A DNA stretch of 64,000 bases from Micromonospora qiuiae (lineage in GTDB: Bacteria; Actinomycetota; Actinomycetes; Mycobacteriales; Micromonosporaceae), in NCBI RefSeq assembly GCF_016863555.1, contig NZ_BOPC01000009.1, forward strand, positions 89,096 through 153,095. Direction: 5' to 3'. The notes below the pieces were generated by a model, which saw only the letters and a program-made list of their open reading frames with translations, ran no database searches and was not told the origin of the DNA. Of this stretch, positions 33,993-42,035 are shown one piece after another; position 1 is the stretch's first letter, and each line of letters starts with the position of its first letter. A program made the position numbers and the translations under genes.

Positions 33993-35212
33993 TGACGGCG
34001 TCCCTCCGATCCGCCGCGGTGTACGCCGACGACGGATGGACCGAGCAGGATGCCGCCGACCGGTGCGGGGTCGACGTCGACCAGCTGCGCGCGTACCTCG
34101 CCGGCCGCAACGCAGGCAAAGCCGAAGTGCTCCAGGCCCGCGACGAGCGGCCCGTCGACGAGCCGCAGGCACGGCGCAGCTGGCGGCCCGTCGACCTCAC
34201 AGCGGTGCTGGAAGGCACCTACCAACCGCCCCGGGCCACGGTCGGCCGCCGAGACGACGGGATCGGCCTGTTCTACCCGGGCCGGATGCACACCATCGCC
34301 AGCGAGAGCGAAGCCGGTAAGACGTGGCTCGCTCTCCTGGCGGTGCGCGCCGAACTTGAGGCCGGCAACGGGGTGCTGTACCTCGACTTCGAAGACGACG
34401 AGGGCGGCATCGTCGGCCGGCTGCTGGCCATGCAGACCAAGCCGGAGCACATCCGCGACCGGTTCGCCTACGTCAAGCCGGACGACGCGATCGGCGCCCT
34501 GGGCAACCGGCAGGACCTCGGTGATGTCCTCGGTGAGCTACGGCCGACGCTGGCGGTTCTCGACGGCGTGACGGAGGCGATGAGCCTGCACGGCCTGGAG
34601 ATGAAAGACAACACCGACGTAGCCGCGTTCGGGAAGCTGCTGCCGCGGTGGATCGCCGACCAGGGCCCGGCAACCGTCGCGCTCGACCACGTCACGAAGA
34701 ACGCGGAGGGCCGCGGCCGGTACGCCATCGGCGGCGTGCACAAGCTCAACGGGCTCAACGGCGCCGGGTACGTGTTGGAGAACCGGCGGCCGTTCGGTGT
34801 GGGCCTGACGGGTCGGTCGACGGTCTACATCACCAAGGATCGGCCCGCGCAGCTACGTCGACATGCTCTGCCCGGCCGTGAGGGTCTGTTTTGGTTCGGG
34901 GACCTGGTCGTGACCTCCCACGAACAGGAGTTCGTGGAGCCGTCGCTGACGCCGCCGACGTCCAGCCCGGACACCGGGCTACGGCCCACCACGGTCATGA
35001 CGAAGGTGTCGCGGATCCTGTCGGAGAATCCGGGCGGGTTGTCGAAGAACGCCATTGAGCAGTTGGCCGGCGGGAAGGCCGGCGTTGTCCGGGCAGCGCT
35101 TGAACTGCTGGTCAATGAGGGTTTTGTCCTTCAGCGGAGGCAGGGCGTGTCGATGATCCACACGCACATTCGGCCCTTCACCATCGAGGCGTTGGAGGAG
35201 CCCCGTGGGTAG
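33992..35212 (+). CDS. RecA-like AAA ATPase, probable replication protein
   Basis: The 406-aa protein starts in a TGATG overlap. It has Walker A at about residues 104-111 (SESEAGKTW), LYLDFEDDEGG at about 129-139 and Walker B at about 187-191 (LAVLDG). The order fits the RepA/DnaB-like hexameric helicase family used by small plasmids and by AICE or phage replication modules. The C-terminal 100 residues contain a winged-helix-like segment (MTKVSRILSENPGGLSKNAIEQL) that could bind DNA. An array of TCGTCCC repeats follows directly, so it may load at that origin. There is no separate primase domain. Confidence 0.85.
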   Translation: MTASLRSAAVYADDGWTEQDAADRCGVDVDQLRAYLAGRNAGKAEVLQARDERPVDEPQARRSWRPVDLTAVLEGTYQPPRATVGRRDDGIGLFYPGRMHTIASESEAGKTWLALLAVRAELEAGNGVLYLDFEDDEGGIVGRLLAMQTKPEHIRDRFAYVKPDDAIGALGNRQDLGDVLGELRPTLAVLDGVTEAMSLHGLEMKDNTDVAAFGKLLPRWIADQGPATVALDHVTKNAEGRGRYAIGGVHKLNGLNGAGYVLENRRPFGVGLTGRSTVYITKDRPAQLRRHALPGREGLFWFGDLVVTSHEQEFVEPSLTPPTSSPDTGLRPTTVMTKVSRILSENPGGLSKNAIEQLAGGKAGVVRAALELLVNEGFVLQRRQGVSMIHTHIRPFTIEALEEPRG

Positions 35213-35480
35213 TCAATTGGGTTCGTCCCACCTCGTCCCCTATCAAAACGGACAGGGCCCTGATCGGCCTTCCGCAGACTCGTCCCCCTGCCCGATGTCG
35301 ATATCCGCAGGTCAGGCCGCTACCTCGTCCCCTCGTCCCAACCTCGTCCCGGTTCGTCCCGGACGAACCTCTGAGACCTCGTCCCCTCGTCCCTCTCCTT
35401 ATAGGGAGGGACGAGGTGGGACGAACCCCGAACCCTGCTGCTCTACCTGCCTCGCCCTGCTGCCGGTGGAAGCCGCATGA
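35205..35480 (+). CDS. Doubtful ORF across the TCGTCCC repeat array
   Basis: An open frame of 91 aa starts at a GTG overlapping the ATPase gene by eight bases and ends in an ATGA overlap with the next gene. The overlap pattern supports it. However, its middle only translates the DNA repeats (SSPRPNLVPVRPGRTSETSSPRP), and the composition resembles no protein family. Only the last 25 residues, with CCSTCLALLP, look protein-like. It may be a read-through of the origin rather than a gene. Confidence 0.35.
   Translation: MGSQLGSSHLVPYQNGQGPDRPSADSSPCPMSISAGQAATSSPRPNLVPVRPGRTSETSSPRPSPYREGRGGTNPEPCCSTCLALLPVEAA
35223..35424. repeat. Iteron-like TCGTCCC array, candidate replication origin
   Basis: Nine direct copies of TCGTCCC start at 35223, 35233, 35280, 35325, 35333, 35344, 35354, 35379 and 35387. 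Two inverted GGGACGA copies start at 35408 and 35418. GGTTCGTCC-C-GGACGAACC (35351-35369) is a palindrome, and CCTCGTCCCT (35385-35394) pairs with AGGGACGAGG (35407-35416) around an AT-richer loop TTATA. Position just after the ATPase gene fits an origin or a repressor-bound control site. Confidence 0.8.
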
Positions 35481-35851
35481 CCGAGCAGGAGCGCGCCGAG
35501 TGGGAACAGCGCCTGGCGGCCGCCGTCGCCGCCACCGTCCGCCGCCGCGAACGCACCCGCCGCGAACGCGACCAGCACGCCGCCGCCCGCGCCGCAGGCC
35601 TCCGCCACCGGCACCGCGACCGGCTCACCCACCGAAAGGCCGACAGCATGACCAACCCCGACGATCAGCGGCTCACCGTCGAGGTGAGCGGGCTACGCGA
35701 TGGTGAACTGCGGGACCTCGCCGGCAGCCTCGCCCGCGTCGCCGGCTGGCGGACCGTCGCCGAACCCATCGCCGTGGTGCTGGCCGCGCTCGCCCGCCAG
35801 GCCGAACAGATCCGCACCCGCCGCCGGCGGACCGGAGGTGACCCCCGATGA
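35477..35851 (+). CDS. Arg-rich hypothetical protein
   Basis: The 124-aa protein begins in an ATGA overlap. Residues 1-55 are an Arg/Ala-rich helix, likely coiled coil or DNA-binding (AAVAATVRRRERTRRERDQH). The second half (TVEVSGLRDGELRDLAGSL) looks like a small folded domain. An internal ATG at 35648 could start that domain alone. It overlaps the next gene by ATGA (35848). Unrecognised; part of the same transcript as the ATPase. Confidence 0.68.
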   Translation: MTEQERAEWEQRLAAAVAATVRRRERTRRERDQHAAARAAGLRHRHRDRLTHRKADSMTNPDDQRLTVEVSGLRDGELRDLAGSLARVAGWRTVAEPIAVVLAALARQAEQIRTRRRRTGGDPR

Positions 35852-36333
35852 CCGACCCCGCCGCCGCGATGGCCCGCCTCGCCGGACACCCCCGCTTCGC
35901 TGAGCTCGTCGACGAGCTGCGCGCCGCCGCGCCCGTGCACCAGGTCGACCAGGCCGACGCCGCGGCCGCGCACGCCGCCCGGCTGGCCGCCGCCGGCGGC
36001 GGCAGCTCGTCGACGAGCACCCTCACGGCTCTTCCCAACTGGCTACGCCGCGAACTCGTCGAAGCATTCGGCGTGTACGCGCGGGCCCTGCCCGGCCGGA
36101 CATGCCAGCACGCCCCGCACCCCGACCGTCCGGCACCAGTCACCGCCGCCACCTGGCGGCCCCGCCTGGTCGTGTGCGTCGACTGCGCGCCGCTGCTCGG
36201 CGAACCGTGGCAGGTCTGCTCGTGGTGCGGCGCCGCCGGGGTGCAGGTGGCCACCGTTCAGGCCGGCCTGCTGCTCTACCTGGTGCCCGTCTGCCGGGGG
36301 TGCCGGCCGCAGGTGGTGGCGGATGCCGCTTGA
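35848..36333 (+). CDS. Cys-rich hypothetical protein with possible zinc ribbon
   Basis: The 161-aa protein has an Ala-rich helical N-terminal half. The C-terminal half has paired cysteines: CVDCAPLLG, VCSWCGAAG and CRGCRP. These CxxC pairs could coordinate zinc. Both of its ends overlap neighbours (ATGA before, 11 bases after). No family recognised; the operon position suggests an accessory DNA-binding protein of the element. Confidence 0.72.
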   Translation: MTDPAAAMARLAGHPRFAELVDELRAAAPVHQVDQADAAAAHAARLAAAGGGSSSTSTLTALPNWLRRELVEAFGVYARALPGRTCQHAPHPDRPAPVTAATWRPRLVVCVDCAPLLGEPWQVCSWCGAAGVQVATVQAGLLLYLVPVCRGCRPQVVADAA

Positions 36334-36575
36334 CGGGCCACCACGCGTCGTGGCCATCGACCAGCACGGCCAACCGGTCACGCTGGACGAGCAGGGCATG
36401 GCGCACCTGCGGCGGGCCCTGCGCACTCACCTCGACTGGTGCCACCGCAGCGGCGTCACGCCGCCACCCGACCTGGTGGCCATGGCCATCACGGTGGCCG
36501 GGAACGGGCGATCTGGCCGCGAAACTGTCCGCGAACGTGATCAAGGGCCGCCGCCAGGCCATCGTCATGTCGTGA
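36323..36575 (+). CDS. Small hypothetical protein with an apparent frameshift
   Basis: The frame starting at 36323 reads VVAIDQHGQPVTLDEQGMAHL, then DLVAMAITVAGNG to about 36510. From there the coding signal moves to another frame. The original frame has poor third-position GC (about 40%), while the frame reading DLAAKLSANVIKGRRQAIVMS has about 90% and ends at the TGA at 36573-36575. Removing one base near 36509-36513 joins the two into an 83-codon protein. The stop then overlaps the next ATG (TGATG), like other junctions in this operon. Either a natural frameshift or a sequencing error. Confidence 0.6.
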
Positions 36576-36715
36576 TGTCGTACCGGGAAGCCGCGCAGTA
36601 CCTGGGTGTCTCCACCCGGACGCTGCGGCGGCACCGGGCGGCCGGCCTTCTGCGCGCTACCGGCCGCCGCCTGGTCATCCCGGTTCCGCTGGACGACGCC
36701 GAGCTCGGCGGCTGA
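36575..36715 (+). CDS. Small helix-turn-helix (HTH_17/MerR-like) protein
   Basis: The 46-aa protein starts at the ATG at 36575, overlapping the stop of the corrected upstream frame. It is a single HTH: SYREAAQYLGVSTRTLRRHRAAGLL followed by a short wing and basic strand. Without the frameshift correction it would appear as the C-terminal part of a 130-aa fusion beginning at 36323. It may be a second excisionase-like protein or a regulator of the structural genes downstream. Confidence 0.65.
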   Translation: MSYREAAQYLGVSTRTLRRHRAAGLLRATGRRLVIPVPLDDAELGG

Positions 36716-36892
36716 TCCGGTGGAGCCCACGAGCCGCCGAGGTATGGCACTCAGGGGCAGCCCGCAGGCGACCCGGCCTTGCGCCACTCGCCTGCGGTGC
36801 GGCATCACCCCTACGCCGTAGCCCGGTCCGGGGCTCTCCGGCAGGCCCCGGCCCGGCTACGGCGCCGGTCACGACGGGTGGGTGGTAGAGCG

Positions 36893-37456
36893 GTGTGCGT
36901 TGGCTGTCAGGCTCTTGACGCGTCGGAATGCCAGACCCTTGAGGCGTTCGAGGCGGCCCCGGGTGCTCCGTCGATGTGGCGGCGGTGCCCGGTCGATCGG
37001 CGATGGTTCCACGCAGCCAAGAGCGGCCGGTCGTATGCCCTCTACTGCTCGGCGGAGTGCAAGGCCACGCGTGAGCGCCAGATCCAGCGCGCCATCCGCG
37101 ACCTTGCCCGCGACAGCACCCCCGACGACCCGCGTGCCGCCCTGGTCGACGCCGAAGTTCTCTACAGCTGGTGGTACGGCACCAACGATCACCGGCTGAC
37201 TCGCCGGTACTGGGGCAACGCCGGCCGGCCGGGCCCTGCGAATGCGCCGGAGAGCCCGCGGGTGCGGCGGGCCCTGGTCGACCGGCTCGATCGGCTACGG
37301 CCCGTTGTCGATGAGCTGGACCGGAAGGCAGAGCGCGAGGAAGCGGAGCGGCGGCGCCGGGAAGCCACCCGCGCCGAGCAGGAAGCGGCCCGTATCGAGC
37401 GGGATACGGAGAACGCGTGGCGGGCCGAGTTGCTCGCCGATCTCAGCCCCGACTAG
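36893..37456 (+). CDS. Hypothetical protein with N-terminal Cys-rich motif and coiled coil
   Basis: The 187-aa protein starts at the GTG at 36893 after a 177-base GC-rich spacer. The N-terminal region has CVGC, a further Cys before QTLEAF, then CPVDRRWFHAAKSGRSYALYC and CSAEC-type residues, resembling a degenerate zinc finger. The C-terminal 60 residues are Arg/Glu-rich (EREEAERRRREATRAEQEAAR) and likely a coiled coil. A family is not recognised. It precedes the protease-like and tail genes and might be a regulator or scaffold-like protein; this is speculative. Confidence 0.68.
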   Translation: MCVGCQALDASECQTLEAFEAAPGAPSMWRRCPVDRRWFHAAKSGRSYALYCSAECKATRERQIQRAIRDLARDSTPDDPRAALVDAEVLYSWWYGTNDHRLTRRYWGNAGRPGPANAPESPRVRRALVDRLDRLRPVVDELDRKAEREEAERRRREATRAEQEAARIERDTENAWRAELLADLSPD

Positions 37457-37475
37457 CCGACAGGAGAGCGATCAC

Positions 37476-38114
37476 ATGGACTGCGGTTGCGGTAGGGCTG
37501 CGTGTGCCGCCGTGGGGCGGACGTTCAGGGCGGCGGCACCTTTCATCGGCGATCCGCTTGCCGGGTCGCCGTCGTATCAACGTGCGCTGGCAGCGCGGAA
37601 AGCGCGGGAGGTCCGCCGGCCGGCACCCGCCTCGCGGCCACGCCGGTCACAGTCGCCGCGGCTCCGCGAGCTACAGCGGTGGAGCGCCCCGATCAACATT
37701 CGGGCCGCCACGCAGGGCCTGTGCATCGACGGGTACCGGCTGGACCTGTCCGGCATGGACACACGCGAGTGCACCACCGAACTGTACTGGCGTCACCGCG
37801 ACGGCCAGCTTGGCCGCAGTCGGGAGGTGATCGGCCGCGTCGACCAGCTGAGCGAAGCCAGGTGGAGCCGCGACTACGCCGATCTCAGCCTGCAAGCCCG
37901 AATCCGCCTCGACCTGGCCACCGAGCAGGGCCGCCAGCAGTGGGATCGCCACCAGCGGGGCGAGAACCTGGCGGCGTCGATCTCGTTCCTCCGGAACTCG
38001 CCGGCGGAGTACATGGGCGGGTGGGTACGCGACTGGCAGCTGCGGCATGTGTCGCTCGTCGAGCCCGGCAAGCAGGTTGATCCGCGGGCCATTACGCCGC
38101 GTTGGGCGCTGTAG
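37476..38114 (+). CDS. Possible HK97-type prohead-protease-like protein
   Basis: The 212-aa protein starts at the ATG at 37476 behind AGGAGAG. The N-terminal 70 residues are basic and variable. The rest has the order of features seen in HK97-family prohead proteases: ELYWRHRDG with a candidate catalytic His107, REVIGRVDQL, a strand ARIRLDLATEQGRQQW, then AASISF with candidate Ser168 or Ser170, and WQLRHVSLVEPG near the end. This is a weak motif-level match; alternatively it is an unrelated phage protein. No capsid gene follows, as would be expected; the tape-measure gene starts four bases after the stop. Confidence 0.5.
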   Translation: MDCGCGRAACAAVGRTFRAAAPFIGDPLAGSPSYQRALAARKAREVRRPAPASRPRRSQSPRLRELQRWSAPINIRAATQGLCIDGYRLDLSGMDTRECTTELYWRHRDGQLGRSREVIGRVDQLSEARWSRDYADLSLQARIRLDLATEQGRQQWDRHQRGENLAASISFLRNSPAEYMGGWVRDWQLRHVSLVEPGKQVDPRAITPRWAL

Positions 38115-38117
38115 CCC

Positions 38118-40853
38118 ATGGATAAAGATCTATCGTATCGTTTGTCGGCGGACCCTCGTAAGTTTGAGACGGGTCTCAAGTCCGCCGAGCGGTCCGCGCG
38201 GGCGTTCGAGCGGGAACTGGCGAGGCTCGACGCGGAGCAGGCCCGCGTCGATGCTGCCATGGACCAGGTCGGCGCGACGTTCCTCGCGGCCGGCGCGGCG
38301 ATCGGCGCCGGTCTGGTCATGGCCACCCGCGCCGCGATCAGCTGGGAGTCCGCCTGGACCGGCGTCGCGAAGGTGATCGACGGGTCGCCGGAGCAGCTGG
38401 CCGAACTCGAGGGCGAACTGCGGCAGCTGGCCCGCACTCTGCCGCAGACGCATGAGGAGATCGCCGGCGTCGCCGCGGCCGCCGGCCAGCTTGGTGTGGC
38501 GCGGGAGAACATCGTCCAGTTCACGAGGGTCATGGTTGACCTGGGCGTGGCCACCAACCTGTCCTCGGAAGAGGCTGCATTCGCGCTGTCTCGAATGATG
38601 AACATCATGCAGACCGCGCCCGGCGACGTCGGCCGCCTGGGCGCGAGCATCGTGGAGCTGGGCAACAACTCCGCGACGACGGAGGCGGAGATCGTGGAGA
38701 TGTCGCTCCGCATCGCCGGTGCCGGTAAGACGGTGCGCATGTCGGAGGCCGACGTGATCGGCTTCGCCGGAGCGTTGTCGTCCGTCGGCGTCCAGGCCGA
38801 AGCCGGCGGTAGCGCCATCTCGCGGGCGTTCATCAACATCGAGCAAGCCGTCAGGTCCGGCGGCACCAGGCTGGAGCTGTTCGCCAAGGTCGCCGGCATG
38901 TCTGCCGACCAGTACGCGCAGGCGTTCCAAACCGACGCCGCAGGCGCCACCGCCGCCTTCATTCAGGGCCTGGGCAGGATGCAACAGTCCGGTGGTGACG
39001 TCTTCAAGACCTTGTCCGACCTCGGGATGAGCGAGATCCTGCTGCGGGATGCGCTGCTGCGTCTCGCTGGTGCCGGCGACCTGGTCACCCGGTCGCTCGA
39101 CACGGCGAACCGGGGCTGGGAAGACAACACCGCGCTGGTGGAGGAGGCGGCGCGCCGATACGAGACCACCGAAGCACGTATGCAGATCGCGAGGAATCAG
39201 CTCAACGACTTCGCGATCGACATCGGCAACACCTTCCTGCCGGCCGTCGGCGCGGCCGCTGACCTGGTCGGTGACCTCGCCGGTGTCCTCGGTGACCTAC
39301 CCGGTCCGGTCAAAACGATCCTGGCGGTCCTCGGGCTGGCCGCCGCCGGGCTACTGCTGTTCGGCGGGACCGCGCTGATCGTCGTACCACGCATCGCACA
39401 AACGAAAGCCGCCCTCGACCAGCTGGCCATGGCGCAAGGCCGACTCGCCGCCGCCACCGTCGCCGCTACCGGCGCCCTCGGCAAAGTCGGCTCGTTCCTC
39501 GCCGGGCCGTGGGGGCTCGTCATCGCCGGCGCGGTCACCCTCATGACCACGTTCGCCATGTCGCAGGCCGAAGCCCGCGGCCGGGCGCGGGAACTGTCCG
39601 ACACTCTCGACGAACAGTCAGGGGCCGTCACCCGCGACACCCGACTGTGGGTCGCAAACGAACTGTCCAAGCGGGGTGCGATCGACGCCGCCAACGGCCT
39701 CGGCATCTCCGCCGCCGACCTTACCGGCGCGATCCTCGGCGAAGCCGACGCGATCGCCCGCGTCAACGCCGTCCTCGACCAGAACAAGGTCACCGGGTCC
39801 GTTGTGCTCGACCTGGGTAACAAGCAGACCGGGCAGGCAACCAAGCTCCGCGAAGCCATGCGGGAACTCGGCGTCGACCTCGACAACGCCCGCGAGCTTC
39901 ACGACCAGGTCGCCGACGCCATGGCCGGACAGGGCAAGAGCGTTGGCGACCTCGACCCGGCCACCCGCCAACTGGCCGCCGGCCTCGGCCTCACCGCCGA
40001 CGCCGCGAGTGACCTGACCAGTGAGGTCGACGAGCTCGACAAGGCACTCAAAGCCCTTTTCGACCAGGTGTTCGGGCTGGAGGAGGCCGAAGACAAGGCC
40101 ACCGCGGCGATGAAGCGGATGACCGAAGAGGCCAAAAAAAACGGCGGCCAGCTGGAGGGCAACAGCAAGGCGGCGATGGCCAACCGGTCCAACGTACGTG
40201 ACTTGATCAAGTCGCACGGTGAGCTGATCGTCGAGTACGCGAAGACCGCCAGCAGCACCGAAGAGGTGACCGCGAAAACCGAAGAACTCAAGGCCAAGTT
40301 CATCGAGCAGGCCCGGCAGGCGGGACTCACCGAGTCGGAGATCATCAAGTACGCGCGGGCGTACGACAAGGTGCCGCCGGAGGTCGAGACGATCCTCAAG
40401 ACCCTCGGCCTGGACGCGGCGCAGCGGCAGATCCGCACCCACCTCGAATGGTTGGACCGGATCCCGCCTGATGTGCGGACCCGGCTGATCGTCGAGCAGG
40501 CGACGGCCCGTGGTGGCCGCCGGGAGTTCAACGCATTGGGTGGGCCGGTCGGGTCGCGGTACGCCGGCGGCGGTGCCGTGGACGGGCCGTACGGCTACGA
40601 CGCGGTGCCGGCGTGGCTGACCCGCGGCGAGTGGGTCAGCACCGTGGACGCCACCCGCCGCAACGCCGCGGCGTTGGCGGCCGCGAACGCCGGCGCGAAG
40701 CTCGCGGTGGTCGGTTCGTCGGCGACTCGCGGGGACTACGGCGGCGCCGGTCGGGGCCTCGCCGCCGAGAACATCAACGTGAACGTCCAGGCGTGGACCG
40801 ACCGATTCAGCTGGCGCCAGGTCCAAGACGAAATCGCGATGCACATACCGTGA
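38118..40853 (+). CDS. Phage tail tape-measure protein
   Basis: The 911-aa protein shows the TMP pattern. It opens with LSYRLSADPRKFETGLKSAE and a coiled coil, then has the conserved domain ISWESAWTGVAKVIDGSPEQ, LRQLARTLPQTHEEIAGVAAAAGQLGV and LGNNSATTEAEI. Hydrophobic helices lie at about 395-425 and 455-480, and the C-terminus is Gly-rich. TMPs set tail length and exit into the host membrane during infection. The 5' end has unusual low-GC codons (GATAAAGATCTATCGTATCG). An A8 run at 40134-40141 gives an in-phase A-AAA-AAC heptamer. Head, connector and tail-tube genes are absent. Confidence 0.9.
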   Translation: MDKDLSYRLSADPRKFETGLKSAERSARAFERELARLDAEQARVDAAMDQVGATFLAAGAAIGAGLVMATRAAISWESAWTGVAKVIDGSPEQLAELEGELRQLARTLPQTHEEIAGVAAAAGQLGVARENIVQFTRVMVDLGVATNLSSEEAAFALSRMMNIMQTAPGDVGRLGASIVELGNNSATTEAEIVEMSLRIAGAGKTVRMSEADVIGFAGALSSVGVQAEAGGSAISRAFINIEQAVRSGGTRLELFAKVAGMSADQYAQAFQTDAAGATAAFIQGLGRMQQSGGDVFKTLSDLGMSEILLRDALLRLAGAGDLVTRSLDTANRGWEDNTALVEEAARRYETTEARMQIARNQLNDFAIDIGNTFLPAVGAAADLVGDLAGVLGDLPGPVKTILAVLGLAAAGLLLFGGTALIVVPRIAQTKAALDQLAMAQGRLAAATVAATGALGKVGSFLAGPWGLVIAGAVTLMTTFAMSQAEARGRARELSDTLDEQSGAVTRDTRLWVANELSKRGAIDAANGLGISAADLTGAILGEADAIARVNAVLDQNKVTGSVVLDLGNKQTGQATKLREAMRELGVDLDNARELHDQVADAMAGQGKSVGDLDPATRQLAAGLGLTADAASDLTSEVDELDKALKALFDQVFGLEEAEDKATAAMKRMTEEAKKNGGQLEGNSKAAMANRSNVRDLIKSHGELIVEYAKTASSTEEVTAKTEELKAKFIEQARQAGLTESEIIKYARAYDKVPPEVETILKTLGLDAAQRQIRTHLEWLDRIPPDVRTRLIVEQATARGGRREFNALGGPVGSRYAGGGAVDGPYGYDAVPAWLTRGEWVSTVDATRRNAAALAAANAGAKLAVVGSSATRGDYGGAGRGLAAENINVNVQAWTDRFSWRQVQDEIAMHIP

Positions 40854-40878
40854 GCAGCACAGAGATGAGGAACAGACG

Positions 40879-41637
40879 ATGGGTGTGATCGGCGACAACG
40901 CGATCTCGAAGGGCGACCTCGGCCGCAGGCTTTACGACCTGGAGCAGCTGGTCAGGGAGTTGATCGCCGGCCGGCGGCTGGAGGCGGCGTCCATCGGCCG
41001 GGGTGGGGTCACCGTCAAGGACGGCGGCACCTTCCGCGTCAAGGACATCGACGGCGTTGACCTGGCGTGGATGGGGCTGGACCCGCAGAGCGGGCTGCGG
41101 GGCACGGTGCTGCGCCGCGCGGGTGGCGCCGTTGCGTTCGCCGCTTTCGGCACCGGGGCGGTCGGCGACAGCGGGTTCGCGGCCCTCTACGACCTGGCCG
41201 AGCAGTACGTCGTCAGCGACGACATCGCATCCGGCCGCGGCCTCGCCCGCCCCTACATCCCGGTCCAGCTCGGCGAAGTGACCATCCCCACCACCACCAC
41301 CACCTCGGGCACCTTCACCGACATGGCCGCCGGCACCATGCCCGTACAGCACCCCGTGCTATTCGCTCACGTACTGGCCCGCGCATCCGACGGGACCACC
41401 GCCGGCGAAGTCCGCATGACCCTCAACGGCGAGCAGGTAGGTGAACCCGCCACCGTGGACGCCGGCGCCTTCGTCCACATGTACCTCGGGCCCGCCACCG
41501 TGGACGCCGTCTACGAGTACGGCCACCTGCACCGGGTGCGTGTCCAAGCCCGCCGCACCGCAGGCAGCGGCGAGATCGGCGTACGCGTCATGTCGATGCA
41601 CGGCCTCGAATCGGCCTGGGCGAACGCCGGCGAATAG
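40879..41637 (+). CDS. Tail-tip or receptor-binding-like protein
   Basis: The 252-aa protein starts at the ATG at 40879. An N-terminal coiled coil (LGRRLYDLEQLVRELIAGRRLE) leads into SIGRGGVTVKDGGTFRVKDIDG, a beta-repeat motif common in minor tail and fibre proteins of actinophages. The remaining 150 residues are beta-rich with Thr tracts (TIPTTTTTSGTF). Its place directly after the tape-measure gene supports a tail-tip role. No lysin or hydrolase domain is visible. Confidence 0.72.
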   Translation: MGVIGDNAISKGDLGRRLYDLEQLVRELIAGRRLEAASIGRGGVTVKDGGTFRVKDIDGVDLAWMGLDPQSGLRGTVLRRAGGAVAFAAFGTGAVGDSGFAALYDLAEQYVVSDDIASGRGLARPYIPVQLGEVTIPTTTTTSGTFTDMAAGTMPVQHPVLFAHVLARASDGTTAGEVRMTLNGEQVGEPATVDAGAFVHMYLGPATVDAVYEYGHLHRVRVQARRTAGSGEIGVRVMSMHGLESAWANAGE

Positions 41638-41654
41638 ACCACGCAGACCCCGCG

Positions 41655-42035
41655 TCAGCCTCCCGGCCGCGTCGGCGGCGGCGGCTGCGGCGCCGGCTTC
41701 TCCACATCCACCGTCCCGGTACCCGTCTGCTCCTGCTCCTGGTCCTGCTGCGGCTGCTCGGTCACCGTCTTACCTTCCTGCTTCCTGCTGCTCTTCGACT
41801 TCGCTGGCGGCGTCGACGTCGTCACGGCCGCCGCCGGCGGTACCTCCACCGCCGCCGTGGTGGCCACCGGCAACGGCGACACCGCCGGGCTAGCGGAGAC
41901 CGCCGGCTCAGCATCCAGGGGCACCATCACCACCTCCGGTGCCCGCCGGTCCCCCACCACCGACCCGATCGCCATCCCGGTCGCCACCGAGAACACGAAC
42001 GCTCCCACCATCAGGGCCGCACTACGCACCTTCAC
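41655..42035 (-). CDS. Single-pass membrane protein with Pro-rich tail
   Basis: The protein has about 126 aa if it starts at the GTG at 42035, which has GGGAGG nine bases upstream. One membrane helix near the N-terminus (AALMVGAFVFSVATGMAIGSVVG) is followed by a disordered Pro/Ala/Glu/Gln-rich tail that would lie outside the cell. It faces the tail gene convergently with 17 bases between stops. Function unknown; it may be a surface or superinfection-related protein, which is speculative. Confidence 0.7.
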   Translation of the reverse strand: MKVRSAALMVGAFVFSVATGMAIGSVVGDRRAPEVVMVPLDAEPAVSASPAVSPLPVATTAAVEVPPAAAVTTSTPPAKSKSSRKQEGKTVTEQPQQDQEQEQTGTGTVDVEKPAPQPPPPTRPGG

